This document shows positions 26,501-35,561 of a DNA stretch of 64,000 nt, piece after piece. Numbering within the stretch: the stretch's first letter is position 1; each line of letters opens with the position of its first letter. Source of the stretch: Candidatus Thiodiazotropha sp. LNASS1 (GTDB taxonomy: Bacteria > Pseudomonadota > Gammaproteobacteria > Chromatiales > Chromatiaceae); contig NZ_OZ156465.1 in the NCBI RefSeq assembly GCF_964212655.1, forward strand, positions 372,001 to 436,000. The letters run 5' to 3'. A model generated the notes under the pieces. That model was not told the DNA's origin. It saw only the letters and a program-made list of their open reading frames with translations, and did no database searches. The position numbers and the translations under genes were made by a program.

Positions 26501-29227
26501 ATGCTGACTACCACTATCGTCGTTATCGCTTCTTTGGGTTACCTGGGCCTGTTATTCGCGATTGCCTATTGGGCCGATAGGCGAGCGGATCAAAAGCGCT
26601 CGGTGATCTCCAATGCCACGATCTATGCACTCTCCCTGGCTGTCTATTGTACGGCATGGACCTTTTACGGCAGTGTCGGCAGGGCCGCGGCCACGGGTAT
26701 CGGTTTTTTACCGATCTACATCGGGCCCACATTGATCGCCGCACTCTGGGGCACCTTACTGTTGAAGATGGTGCGTGTAAGCAAGAGTCAGCGCATCACC
26801 TCCATCGCGGATTTCATCGCCTCACGTTACGGAAAAAGTCACCTGTTGGGCGGCTTGGTGACGGTCATTGCCGTACTGGGTATCGTTCCCTATATCGCCC
26901 TGCAGCTGAAAGCAATTTCACGCAGTTTCACCATTCTGCTGACCTATCCTGATGTCAGCATGCCGAATCCCGCAGACTCGCTTCCCCTGTTACAGGACAC
27001 AACGCTCTATGTCGCGCTTCTACTGGCGGCCTTTACCATATTATTCGGTACACGACATCTAGATGCCAGCGAGCGGCATGAGGGGATGGTGGCCGCTATC
27101 GCGTTTGAATCGATTGTCAAGCTGGTGGCGTTTCTCTCGGTCGGCATCTTTGTGACCTATCAACTGCATGATGGATTTACCGACCTTTTCGATAAGGCGG
27201 AAAATGCCGGTATTCTCAATCCGCTGATTATCGACGGTATGAACGGTTACGAGAATTGGTTCGCCTTAACGCTACTGTCTGCGTTGGCTGTGATGATGCT
27301 GCCGCGTCAGTTCCAGGTTGCCGTGGTTGAAAACAGCGGTGAACAACATTTAAGACGTGCGGTCTGGTTGTTTCCTCTCTATCTGTTTTTAATCAATATA
27401 TTTGTGATACCCATTGCACTTGCGGGACAACTGACCTTTGCCGGGGAGAATGTGGATGCGGATACGTTTGTGTTGACACTGCCCATGGCGCACAACCAAG
27501 GCTCATTGACCCTGCTTGCCTTCCTTGGCGGCATGTCCGCCGCGACCGGGATGGTGATAGTCGAGACCATCGCCCTGTCAACCATGGTCTGCAACGATTT
27601 GGTGATGCCTCTCCTGTTGAAACGCTGGAAACAGATACCTCCGAATGCGGATCTGAGCAAACTGTTGCTGCGCATACGACGCGGGGCGATCATTCTGATT
27701 CTGCTGTTGGGATTTCTTTACTTTCGACTTGCCGGTGAAGCCTATGCATTGGTGAGCATCGGGTTGATCAGCTTTTCAGCGGTGGCCCAGTTCGCACCGG
27801 CCATGATTATCGGCCTCTACTGGCGTGGCGGTACACGCAGTGGCGCCCTGGCCGGACTATTGTCCGGATTCGCTATCTGGGTCTATACGCTACTGTTACC
27901 GTCATTCGCCAAGTCGGGCTGGCTACCGGCAGGCCTGCTGGAGCATGGACCTTTTGCCATCGAACTGCTCAAGCCACAAGCGCTGTTCGGCCTGACCGGT
28001 CTGAATGAGATCACTCACTGCCTGTTCTGGAGTATGTCCTTCAATATTGGCGCCTATATCATGTTTTCACTTTGGCGAACCCCCAGGGTTGATGAGGCCA
28101 CTCAGGCATCACTGTTTGTCGATGCCCTGAAAAATCAGCAGTTCCTGGGTGTTGGCTTATGGCGTGGAACCGCAGAAGTAAAGGAGCTGTTGCATCTTGC
28201 GGAACGCTTCCTGGGAAACGAGCGGGCCAGGCATCTGTTTCAGGCCTTCGCCAAGCGAAGAAAGCTGACAGACATCAAACAGCTGCCTGCAGATGCCGAG
28301 ACGGTTTACTTTGCAGAGACCCTGCTGGCTGGTGCGATCGGCAGTGCATCCGCGCGGGTGATGGTCTCTTCAGTGACCACGGAAGAGACACTGGGTATGG
28401 ATGAAGTGCTGAATATTCTTGACGAGGCTTCGCAGATACGCGCCTACAGCAAAGAGCTGGAGCGGAAATCCCATCAATTGGAGAAGGCAACGCGTGAGCT
28501 TAAGGAGGCCAATGAACGTCTGCAGGAGCTCGATCGCTTAAAGGATGATTTTATGTCCTCCGTGACCCATGAGTTGCGTACTCCCCTCGCTTCGATTCGT
28601 GCCTTTTCCGAGATCCTTAACGACGAACCGGATATCGCGCTTACTGAAAGACGGCGCTTTCTTGGCATCATCGTGAATGAGACCAAACGTCTGTCGCGCC
28701 TTGTCAATCAGGTGTTGGATCTGGCCAAAATCGAATCGGGACGTGCCGACTGGAATGCGGAAGATGTGGATTTGCTTGAAATTGTCGAAGAGGCGATTTC
28801 CTCAACAGAACAGTTGTTTGCCGATCACGGAACCCGTGTGATCAGAGCGCTTCCTGACCACGCCTGTGTCGTGACCGGGGACCGCGATCGTCTGATGCAG
28901 GTACTGCTCAATCTTTTGTCGAATGCGCACAAGTTCGTACCCGAACGGACAGGGGAGGTGACCATTCGTCTCCAATCAAAGCAGGATCGATATGAACTGA
29001 GTGTAGCCGACAATGGGCCCGGAATCGCCGCAGAGGAGCTGCCAAATATCTTCGAGAAATTCCGTCAGGCGGGAAGCGCGAGCAACAAACCGATAGGCAC
29101 TGGACTGGGGTTGCCGATCAGCAAGAAGATTGTCGAACACTTGGGAGGAACTATCTGGGCTGAAAGCACAAATGAGAATGGTGCTATCTTTACCTTTGCG
29201 CTCCCCAAAAAAAAGAAAGCGGCGTGA
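26501..29227 (+). CDS. sodium/solute symporter-histidine kinase hybrid (CbrA-like)
   Basis: 908 residues. Residues about 1-540 form a 13-helix SLC5/SSS transporter-like domain (AVYCTAWTFYGSVG, LPRQFQVAVVE, GGMSAATGMVIVE). A STAC-like linker and coiled coil (about 550-680) lead into a HisKA domain (VTHELRTPL, His690) and HATPase domain (NLLSNAHKF, DNGPGI, GTGLGLPIS). This is the CbrA architecture, which couples solute sensing or transport to carbon/nitrogen control. The cognate regulator here is a lone receiver protein 15 bases downstream, not the NtrC-type CbrB. Confidence 0.93.
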   Translation: MLTTTIVVIASLGYLGLLFAIAYWADRRADQKRSVISNATIYALSLAVYCTAWTFYGSVGRAAATGIGFLPIYIGPTLIAALWGTLLLKMVRVSKSQRITSIADFIASRYGKSHLLGGLVTVIAVLGIVPYIALQLKAISRSFTILLTYPDVSMPNPADSLPLLQDTTLYVALLLAAFTILFGTRHLDASERHEGMVAAIAFESIVKLVAFLSVGIFVTYQLHDGFTDLFDKAENAGILNPLIIDGMNGYENWFALTLLSALAVMMLPRQFQVAVVENSGEQHLRRAVWLFPLYLFLINIFVIPIALAGQLTFAGENVDADTFVLTLPMAHNQGSLTLLAFLGGMSAATGMVIVETIALSTMVCNDLVMPLLLKRWKQIPPNADLSKLLLRIRRGAIILILLLGFLYFRLAGEAYALVSIGLISFSAVAQFAPAMIIGLYWRGGTRSGALAGLLSGFAIWVYTLLLPSFAKSGWLPAGLLEHGPFAIELLKPQALFGLTGLNEITHCLFWSMSFNIGAYIMFSLWRTPRVDEATQASLFVDALKNQQFLGVGLWRGTAEVKELLHLAERFLGNERARHLFQAFAKRRKLTDIKQLPADAETVYFAETLLAGAIGSASARVMVSSVTTEETLGMDEVLNILDEASQIRAYSKELERKSHQLEKATRELKEANERLQELDRLKDDFMSSVTHELRTPLASIRAFSEILNDEPDIALTERRRFLGIIVNETKRLSRLVNQVLDLAKIESGRADWNAEDVDLLEIVEEAISSTEQLFADHGTRVIRALPDHACVVTGDRDRLMQVLLNLLSNAHKFVPERTGEVTIRLQSKQDRYELSVADNGPGIAAEELPNIFEKFRQAGSASNKPIGTGLGLPISKKIVEHLGGTIWAESTNENGAIFTFALPKKKKAA

Positions 29228-29242
29228 TATCCGGAGAGGCCA

Positions 29243-29617
29243 ATGACAAAGACAATTCTGATTGTGGATGATGAACCGAATATCGTACTCTCTGTCGAGT
29301 ATCTGATGAAGCGGGAGGGCTATCAGGTCATGACGGCGAGTGATGGCCAGGTGGCAATTGAGATGATTGCAGATACACGCCCAGATCTGTTGATCCTGGA
29401 TGTCATGATGCCACGCAAGAACGGCTTTGAGGTGTGTCGTGAGATACGTGCAGATCCTGCACTTTCAGGATTGCCCATATTGATGTTGAGCGCCAAAGGA
29501 CGGGAAGCGGAGATCAAAAAGGGGATATCCCTCGGTGCGGACGCCTATATTACCAAGCCTTTTTCGACCCATGATCTGGTCGATAAGGTTAACCAGCTTC
29601 TACAGTCACAGGAGTGA
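29243..29617 (+). CDS. single-domain response regulator (CheY-like)
   Basis: 124-residue receiver domain with phospho-acceptor Asp53 (LLILDVMMP), acidic pocket DDEP and the conserved Lys in YITKPFSTHDL. There is no output domain, so it must act through protein contacts. It lies directly after the CbrA-like kinase and overlaps the leader of the CBS protein gene, suggesting the trio forms one pathway. Confidence 0.92.
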   Translation: MTKTILIVDDEPNIVLSVEYLMKREGYQVMTASDGQVAIEMIADTRPDLLILDVMMPRKNGFEVCREIRADPALSGLPILMLSAKGREAEIKKGISLGADAYITKPFSTHDLVDKVNQLLQSQE

Positions 29618-29631
29618 AAGGAGAGCGTTTT

Positions 29632-31122
29632 ATGATGCCGGCTAAGCAACCTCCACCAAGGCCGCCTAAACCGCTCGCGGAGTTTAAATCGGCGCATATG
29701 TCGGCAGGGATCGGCGATATACCCTTACGGGAGTTGGCCCAGAATGAACCCCTGATTATCCAACCCGAAACGAGCATACGCGATGCTCTGTTCACACTCA
29801 ATCGTGATGACATTCAAGCAGGGGTGGTTGCTCAGCAGATTGACGCACCGCTCGGCATCGTGACACTGCGGGAGCTTATCGAAGCGATTACCCTGAAACG
29901 CGCGGATTTGAGTGAGCCGGTGATCGCCTATATGACGGCTGCGCCGATCTCCCTGCCGGTGGATGCGCCGGCACACCGGGCCAGGGTCGCCCTGACACGC
30001 AGTCGATTGAGTCATCTGGTGCTGTTGGAGTCCAACGGCCGGCTATACAATCTGTTGTCGCATTCCGATCTGCCGGGATTTCGGGAAGGCGGCGCAGAGG
30101 GCCTGATTAACACCGTTCAACATGCCGGTAACGTGGACAGTATGGCCAATGCCGCCAAGGCGATTCGACAGAGGGGGCAAGAGCTGTTCGTCAACGGCAT
30201 GGGTGTGGAGGCTCTCTGCCAATGGATGTCGGGTTTGAACGACCTGCTCTGTATGCGTGTCATTGAATTGATCGCCAACGAATTCGACCTGCCCCCTGTC
30301 TCCTGGTGTTGGATGGTATTCGGCTCGGAGGGCAGGCTCGAGCAGACCTTTGCCGCGGATCAGGACAATGGCCTGATCTTTCAACCCGATAATGAAGAGG
30401 ATACGCCACAGATTCGCAATGCCCTTGTTCCGTTCGCGAAAGCGGTAAACAAGGCCCTCGACCGTTGCGGTTTTACCCTCTGTCGTGGCGATATTATGGC
30501 CGGCAATCCAAAGCTATGCCTCTCTGTCAGTGAGTGGCGTGACAGGTTTCAGCATTGGCTCTCAACGCCGGATCCAAAATCGTTGTTGAATGCAACCATC
30601 TTTTTTGATTTCCGACCGCTGTATGGTCAGGACGAGCTGGTCGACGATCTGCACAACTGGTTATTGCCAAGACCAGCGGAACATCCTCGGTTCCTACGCG
30701 CAATGGCGACAGAGGCGCTGACCTGTGCACCCGCATTGGGTTGGTTTGGCCGATTCTCCTATGATGGCGGCCATCGTTATCCACATACCATCGATTTAAA
30801 GAAACGGGGTGCCCGACCTTTTATCGACGCGGCCCGTATCTGGGCGTTAAAACATGGTGTCTGGTCAACCAATACCGCGGAACGTCTGCGGGCGGCCACA
30901 AGCGACATGAAGCGATCGCCTGCCGACACGGCAGCCACCATCGAAGCATTTGATCTGATTCAACGGATACGCATGCAGCGACAACTGGCTGGCGGGGATT
31001 ATGATGCAATCAACCGGGTCAATCCCTCTGATCTAAGTTCAAGCCAGCGTCTGATGCTGAAAGAGGCGTTTAAGCAGGGGAAGCTGCTACAGCTTCGATT
31101 GCGTCAGGAGTTCGAACAATGA
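29632..31122 (+). CDS. CBS-domain protein with DUF294 nucleotidyltransferase-like domain
   Basis: 496-residue cytoplasmic protein. A pair of CBS domains (about 20-140, with DIQAGVVAQ and LSHLVLLESNG) is followed by a DUF294 nucleotidyltransferase-like domain (WMVFGSEGRLEQTFAADQDNGL) and a DUF294 C-terminal substrate-binding region. The GS...D.D pattern of the transferase fold is present (GSEGR, DQDNG). Such proteins commonly accompany SSS-kinase systems and acetate-uptake genes. Start ATG 29632 follows AAAGGAGAG; a GTG at 29614 in frame is upstream of that site. Confidence 0.88.
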   Translation: MMPAKQPPPRPPKPLAEFKSAHMSAGIGDIPLRELAQNEPLIIQPETSIRDALFTLNRDDIQAGVVAQQIDAPLGIVTLRELIEAITLKRADLSEPVIAYMTAAPISLPVDAPAHRARVALTRSRLSHLVLLESNGRLYNLLSHSDLPGFREGGAEGLINTVQHAGNVDSMANAAKAIRQRGQELFVNGMGVEALCQWMSGLNDLLCMRVIELIANEFDLPPVSWCWMVFGSEGRLEQTFAADQDNGLIFQPDNEEDTPQIRNALVPFAKAVNKALDRCGFTLCRGDIMAGNPKLCLSVSEWRDRFQHWLSTPDPKSLLNATIFFDFRPLYGQDELVDDLHNWLLPRPAEHPRFLRAMATEALTCAPALGWFGRFSYDGGHRYPHTIDLKKRGARPFIDAARIWALKHGVWSTNTAERLRAATSDMKRSPADTAATIEAFDLIQRIRMQRQLAGGDYDAINRVNPSDLSSSQRLMLKEAFKQGKLLQLRLRQEFEQ

Positions 31123-31425
31123 ACGTGATGCGAAGCGCCCTTTTTCAACTTTCCTTGGAACCATTTGCACTCGGGGGTGGTAGTAGCAGGTCTTCCAGGA
31201 AAAAGGCTGAGAGGACGGCACAGCCGCTCATTTTGGCCTTGCAATAGATGGAATGGGCTTGTTGCCGCACTTGCTTTTTATAATAAAAACACAGTTCAAT
31301 TTTCAGCCTGAATTAATCTTGCCCACCTACACTGAAAGTAGCAGGGAGGCAAGGAGCCCCCTCCAGTATTTTGTGCAAGGTGTCAGGATCGATGCCATTG
31401 CGCGGAATCGAGTAGGACAGCAGCC
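31123..31425. other. 303-base gap without recognised gene
   Basis: No convincing reading frame, RNA or mobile element. A G/C-rich potential hairpin (GGGAGG ... CCCTCC, about 31341-31362) and an AT-rich patch near 31277-31310 could be regulatory for the EF-hand gene, but nothing is certain. Confidence 0.3.
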
Positions 31426-32007
31426 ATGATGAAGTTGAACAGATCGATCGTAATGAGTGTATTACTGACTGTGCCTGGATTTCTGCTTGCGCAAACTCAG
31501 CTGACGGCAACAGGCCCGATCCCATTTTCGGTCTTCGATAGGGATGGTAACGGTTTCATCAGTCAACAGGAGTTTGCAACCATCCATGCCGAGAGGAGAG
31601 CCTTAAGGGCACAACGAGGTTATCCCATGGGCAGGACAGCGAATCCGGTGTTCCGAAATTTCGACAGCAATGATGACGGCAGAATTAATGAAAAGGAACT
31701 GCTTGCCGGCCAACACGCGAACCGATTAATGAAAGGAAGCAGTGGAATGGACGGGAAGGGCATGAGAGGCCGTGACATGCCGAAGTTCGGCGATTTCGAT
31801 ATGAATGGAGACGGTATTCTAAAACGGGATGAATTCGAACAGGCCAGGGCGAAACGGATTAGTGAGAGGGCCAGCCAGGGCTATCTGATGAGGAACCTGG
31901 CGAATGCGCCCACATTTGCTTCTATCGATAGGGATAGCAATGGCGAAGTAACCCCGGATGAGTTTCGAGCCGCACAGATCGTCCATCGACAGCAACGCAT
32001 TCGCTGA
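31426..32007 (+). CDS. secreted EF-hand protein
   Basis: 193-residue protein with a signal peptide (about 1-23) and four EF-hand loops: DRDGNGFISQQE, DSNDDGRINEKE, DMNGDGILKRDE and DRDSNGEVTPDE. Each keeps the DxDxNGxI/V...E calcium pattern or close to it. An Arg/Met-rich linker separates the pairs. Probably a periplasmic calcium-binding protein of unknown role. A G/C-rich hairpin lies 30 bases downstream. Confidence 0.85.
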   Translation: MMKLNRSIVMSVLLTVPGFLLAQTQLTATGPIPFSVFDRDGNGFISQQEFATIHAERRALRAQRGYPMGRTANPVFRNFDSNDDGRINEKELLAGQHANRLMKGSSGMDGKGMRGRDMPKFGDFDMNGDGILKRDEFEQARAKRISERASQGYLMRNLANAPTFASIDRDSNGEVTPDEFRAAQIVHRQQRIR

Positions 32008-32035
32008 ATCAACACGGATATACAGTCACCTCCGG

Positions 32036-32061
32036 CCCACCCGCCCTAATGGGTAGGTGGG
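32036..32061 (+). terminator. hairpin after the EF-hand gene
   Basis: CCCACC and GGTGGG (with inner CCC/GGG pairs) can form a G/C-rich stem at 32036-32061. There is no following T-run, so intrinsic termination is uncertain. Confidence 0.4.
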
Positions 32062-32103
32062 TCAGGTCATTTGCGGGAGTGGGTATCAAGCTGATATAAA
32101 GCC

Positions 32104-32225
32104 AAGCCGCAAATGCACGCCAGTCACCGCAAATCTTCGCAAATTGATGGGCGTTGAGCGTGGCATTGTGATTGTGAGTTATAAACAGCGGGCTATTTGA
32201 GGTATTTGGCGTTCATTAGCGACCT
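32104..32225. repeat. short inverted pair of dispersed CGCAAAT-type repeats
   Basis: Left arm 32104-32146 begins AAGCCGCAAATGCACGCCAG. The right arm at 32201-32225 is a truncated reverse complement (TTGGCGTTCATTAGCGAC). This is the third member of the family also seen at 14137, 21868 and 48719. It fills most of the 346-base gap between the EF-hand and YgfX-like genes. Confidence 0.72.
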
Positions 32226-32353
32226 GACTAACGTTTCTTTGTTCGTTGACTGGCTTTTTTTAAACAATCTACCCACTCGATATGATGAAAGGGATAATTA
32301 CGTTTTCATGATAGACTTGGCATCCAGTCTAGTAACGCAAGGAGGCGTAGATT

Positions 32354-32815
32354 GTGTCAGGGACGATTCAATCCATCACACTGCAACCAATGCCATCCCG
32401 GCTACTCCATGCCTGGCGTGTAGCCATCCATCTGTTGGCATTATTGACAACCCTCTTTGCACCCATGATGCTGTGGCCTAAATTATCTCTGTTGACGGCA
32501 TTGGCACTGTATGGCTATTTCTCTTTCCGGCAGGGCGGGAAGGGAAATGACGGACAGATTGGCAAGGTGACCATCACGCCTTATGGCAGGGCGAGAATCG
32601 TCATGGAGGATGGCAGAAATCTGCGGGCAAGGATTCGCCGGGACAGTCTCGTTATACCCTGGTTGGTCGTGTTGCGTTTCGACCTGGACAAGGGATGGCC
32701 GCCCCGTTCGCTGGTTTTGGCGTCTGATACCGTTAGCGAAGAACAGATGCGGCAGCTGCGTGTTTTGCTAAGATTTGGTGAGATAAGGCAGAGTGATCGA
32801 ATCATTAAACGCTAG
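32354..32815 (+). CDS. YgfX/CptA-like inner-membrane protein
   Basis: 153-residue protein similar to E. coli YgfX: two short transmembrane helices (about 24-56) followed by a soluble domain with GRARIVMEDGRNL, SLVIPWLVVLRF and LVLASDTVSEEQMRQLRVLL. YgfX was reported as the toxin (CptA) partner of SdhE/YgfY. No SdhE gene lies beside it here; its neighbours are an EF-hand protein and a lysozyme-like protein. The GTG start is supported by AAGGAGG eight bases upstream. Confidence 0.75.
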   Translation: MSGTIQSITLQPMPSRLLHAWRVAIHLLALLTTLFAPMMLWPKLSLLTALALYGYFSFRQGGKGNDGQIGKVTITPYGRARIVMEDGRNLRARIRRDSLVIPWLVVLRFDLDKGWPPRSLVLASDTVSEEQMRQLRVLLRFGEIRQSDRIIKR

Positions 32816-32906
32816 ATCAAGTTCGGCACTCCGCTTGAGTGTGTCAGCATAGCTGCCATTGTGTGAACATCGGCAGCGGTTGGGTATTGCTATAAAAGGA
32901 GAAACC

Positions 32907-34058
32907 ATGGTCGGTAACGTCCAAATTGCGAGTGAGTTCATCATCGGAGGTCATCCCGATGCCCGTGTGACACCCAACTTCCGTCTGAAAGAGTTGTATA
33001 GAACGAACGGGAAGGTCCGGGTACACAGGGAACTTGTAGCCGGCCTGCAGATTTTGCGAGACAACCTCGCGGCCCCCATCGAAATCGACCCTCGACGGCC
33101 TGCCGCGGTGGAGAGGCCGTCCGACGATGGATTGTACCTGATGATAGCGGCAGAGGATCCTGACCTACTGCAAAAGGAAGCGATCAAACTTATCCGGCAG
33201 GGTTACTTCAGTCGTTGTGTGGCTGTTAACGATAAGCTCTATGTTGAGATGCACAAGCCTTCAATGCTTCCACGGATCTCGCCCAGGCTTGCCTTCGACT
33301 GCGGGGTGAAAGTGACCGCGGCCTTCGAGACCAGCGGCGATCCTTACCAGCAGGTGACAGGCAATTTCGATAAAGCCGGCCTCTCCTTTGGACCGATTCA
33401 ATGCAATCTCAAAACAGGTACCCTGCAGGAGCTGTTCAGGTACTTCCGTGGCGAGGATGAATCCCGGTTGCGGCGCTGTTTTGATGACCAGGAAGACTAT
33501 CTGGCGTTCTGGAAGGTGCTCGATGGCTCCAGAATAAAGGCGGTAGCCTGGGCGGATGACCTGAGCTTGGGTTCAGCTAAACATGGATTTGCCCAACCCT
33601 GGAGGGGTTATCTGCAGGCGGTTGGCAGAGAGCCGCTTTTCCGCCAGGTGATGCTGCGCTACGCCTATGATAAATACGGTAAACTGCTGATGTCCGCACT
33701 CGCCTTTCTGCATGGAGTCTCACCGGTCGAAATCAGCAATCTGCGCTGTCTCGCAGCGCTTTACGACATGGGTGTGCAACAGGGTAGTCTCAAAAAGGCC
33801 CATGCCGCCATCAAACGACGTGTCGCCGCGGAGCAGCCCGAGGATGAATTCACCCTGACCCGGATTGCCGTGGAGGAGCGTGCCAAGAAGGCCAGCCCCC
33901 GTTGGCGCGCCGACTGCCTGAGTCGCCGTTTATGCATCCTCGAACGGCAACCGGTCTCGGTTACCTTGGATGGTCAGCGGGCGCGGCGCAGCAATCGAAG
34001 TAGTTATCTGTTGCGGAATAGTGAGGTGAAGGGGTTGGACCGGTATTTAGTGGGTTGA
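32907..34058 (+). CDS. lysozyme-like (GH46-type fold) protein with M15-like N-terminal segment
   Basis: 383 residues, no signal peptide. Residues about 7-115 resemble the start of M15 DD-peptidase/peptidoglycan-targeting domains (FRLKELYRTNGKVRVHRELV), but the zinc triad is not evident. Residues about 130-320 look like a lysozyme-superfamily domain: AAFETSGDP with Glu141 and TGNFDKAGLSFGPIQCNL with Asp155, a spacing plausible for the acid/base pair. The C-terminal region is basic. Family members often sit with secretion systems or phages. ATG 32907 follows AAAAGGAG. It is convergent with the TIR gene next door; whether it is functionally tied to that cluster is unknown. Confidence 0.55.
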   Translation: MVGNVQIASEFIIGGHPDARVTPNFRLKELYRTNGKVRVHRELVAGLQILRDNLAAPIEIDPRRPAAVERPSDDGLYLMIAAEDPDLLQKEAIKLIRQGYFSRCVAVNDKLYVEMHKPSMLPRISPRLAFDCGVKVTAAFETSGDPYQQVTGNFDKAGLSFGPIQCNLKTGTLQELFRYFRGEDESRLRRCFDDQEDYLAFWKVLDGSRIKAVAWADDLSLGSAKHGFAQPWRGYLQAVGREPLFRQVMLRYAYDKYGKLLMSALAFLHGVSPVEISNLRCLAALYDMGVQQGSLKKAHAAIKRRVAAEQPEDEFTLTRIAVEERAKKASPRWRADCLSRRLCILERQPVSVTLDGQRARRSNRSSYLLRNSEVKGLDRYLVG

Positions 34059-34134
34059 AGGAGAAATGAAAATAGCTGACGCCGTAAAACCGGATTAAAT
34101 ATAATTCGAGCAGTGTCGGGTTCAACTCATCAAT

Positions 34135-35541
34135 TCATATCTTTTTGAGGTTACCGGGTGAATAGTCGGACTGCTGTATTCTTTTCTCCACACTGGGATG
34201 CAGCATTGCACCTTTTGTAATCTTGCGAGGGTGGCTTGGGAAAAAACGCAATGGTCCGACTCTGGAATTATGCATTTTTGATAAAGGGTCGGGCTGAAGC
34301 CGTTGATACTGCTCTTGATCTATGAGCATGCCGGCGGCATTGGCCTTGTCCAGCATCCATTGCAGCGGGATATCCGACAGACCTCTTTCACGATAGCCGC
34401 CGCTTATGTCAGCATGTACGCCAGCGAACCAAGTCTGCTCCAGAGTCTGGCCCTGAGCGGTAGTGTTGTCCCACAGCACCGGCTGGAAGAACTTGCGGGT
34501 TTCATCGATGGCCAGTGCATGATAGCCAAACACAGTCTTCTCCGACAGCTGTGGATTGTTCCGACGCCGGCTGAAGGCGCCAATAACCCTTACACAGTCC
34601 CACATACCAATAAAGTATGGCGGGCACTCACGTGATAGGCTCGATTTAAATTCCTGTGCCTCAGAGTCAGTGACCCGGCCCATGCCATGGATCGCGTAAG
34701 GTACAACTATGGTCCCGGCCTTATCCAGAAGGCCGAATGTTTCGAGTATCTCCGCAAGTGCGATCGCCATCGGACCACCTGCGCTGCTACCGAAGAGGAA
34801 CAGACGGTCACCCTCTCGATAGTTATCCATCAGAAATTTATATGCGTACTCAACATGTTCCGCAATGTCATGTCTTGTCCATACCCTTAGACCAGCCCTT
34901 AAGTTCTGCCGCAAGGCGGAAAGAAAATCTGTCCCTCCACGCATCTGAACGCCTGGATCGTAGTAGACAATCTGGCGCTCCGACGCTGAGTAAGCCATGC
35001 GTGTCAGGTAATAAGCGTTGCTGTTTAACTCAAAGGTGGGGAACTGCTGAAAGTCAAAGCAGACCACCAGGTTGCGGCTGGAAGCCTGCCGTGGAGTCTC
35101 CATGGCAGCGCTTTCCATTTTAGTCGGTAGTACGGCAGTGCGGGGTTGATTGCTTAGTTCGGCATACAGCTTGGTGAATGCCTTATCGTAACTACTCTGG
35201 AAATCGACATATTCGATTCGCCACAACCAGAATGGTAGACTGCAATCGTGGTAGAGCACGAGAAATATCGATTTACCATGGTCCAGAGCATAGCGAGTTT
35301 CATCGAGCACGTTTTTTGATTCAACGGCATGGGGTGAGAGTATCAGGATCAACCGTGAACACGACTCCAGAGCGGTTTGGATCGAACGGGTCCAATCTTC
35401 ACCGGCAGGGATACTGGTCTGGTCAAAAAAAACATGATGAGCGCGTTCTGACAGATCACCCGCCAATCGTCTGGCGAAATCCTGATCGTGTCGCGAATAG
35501 CTTATAAAGGAATAGTTATCCTTTTTGGATCGATCATTCAT
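34135..35541 (-). CDS. TIR domain fused to a DUF2235-type alpha/beta hydrolase
   Basis: 468-residue two-domain protein. Residues about 8-130 are a TIR/SEFIR domain (YSFISYSRHDQDFARRLAG, LILILSPHAVESKNVLDE); Glu81 lies where NAD-hydrolysing TIRs carry their catalytic glutamate. Residues about 155-400 match DUF2235 (Tle1-like phospholipase fold), with nucleophile motif GSSAG (Ser253) in place of the usual GFSRGA, Asp315 (MWDCV) and His376 (GVHADISGGY). It is the last gene of a four-gene minus-strand set and starts 20 bases after the CHAT gene. Likely an effector combining NAD depletion and lipase activity (inference). Confidence 0.82.
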   Translation of the reverse strand: MNDRSKKDNYSFISYSRHDQDFARRLAGDLSERAHHVFFDQTSIPAGEDWTRSIQTALESCSRLILILSPHAVESKNVLDETRYALDHGKSIFLVLYHDCSLPFWLWRIEYVDFQSSYDKAFTKLYAELSNQPRTAVLPTKMESAAMETPRQASSRNLVVCFDFQQFPTFELNSNAYYLTRMAYSASERQIVYYDPGVQMRGGTDFLSALRQNLRAGLRVWTRHDIAEHVEYAYKFLMDNYREGDRLFLFGSSAGGPMAIALAEILETFGLLDKAGTIVVPYAIHGMGRVTDSEAQEFKSSLSRECPPYFIGMWDCVRVIGAFSRRRNNPQLSEKTVFGYHALAIDETRKFFQPVLWDNTTAQGQTLEQTWFAGVHADISGGYRERGLSDIPLQWMLDKANAAGMLIDQEQYQRLQPDPLSKMHNSRVGPLRFFPSHPRKITKGAMLHPSVEKRIQQSDYSPGNLKKI

Positions 35542-35561
35542 ATCGCTTATTAAGATTCAGT

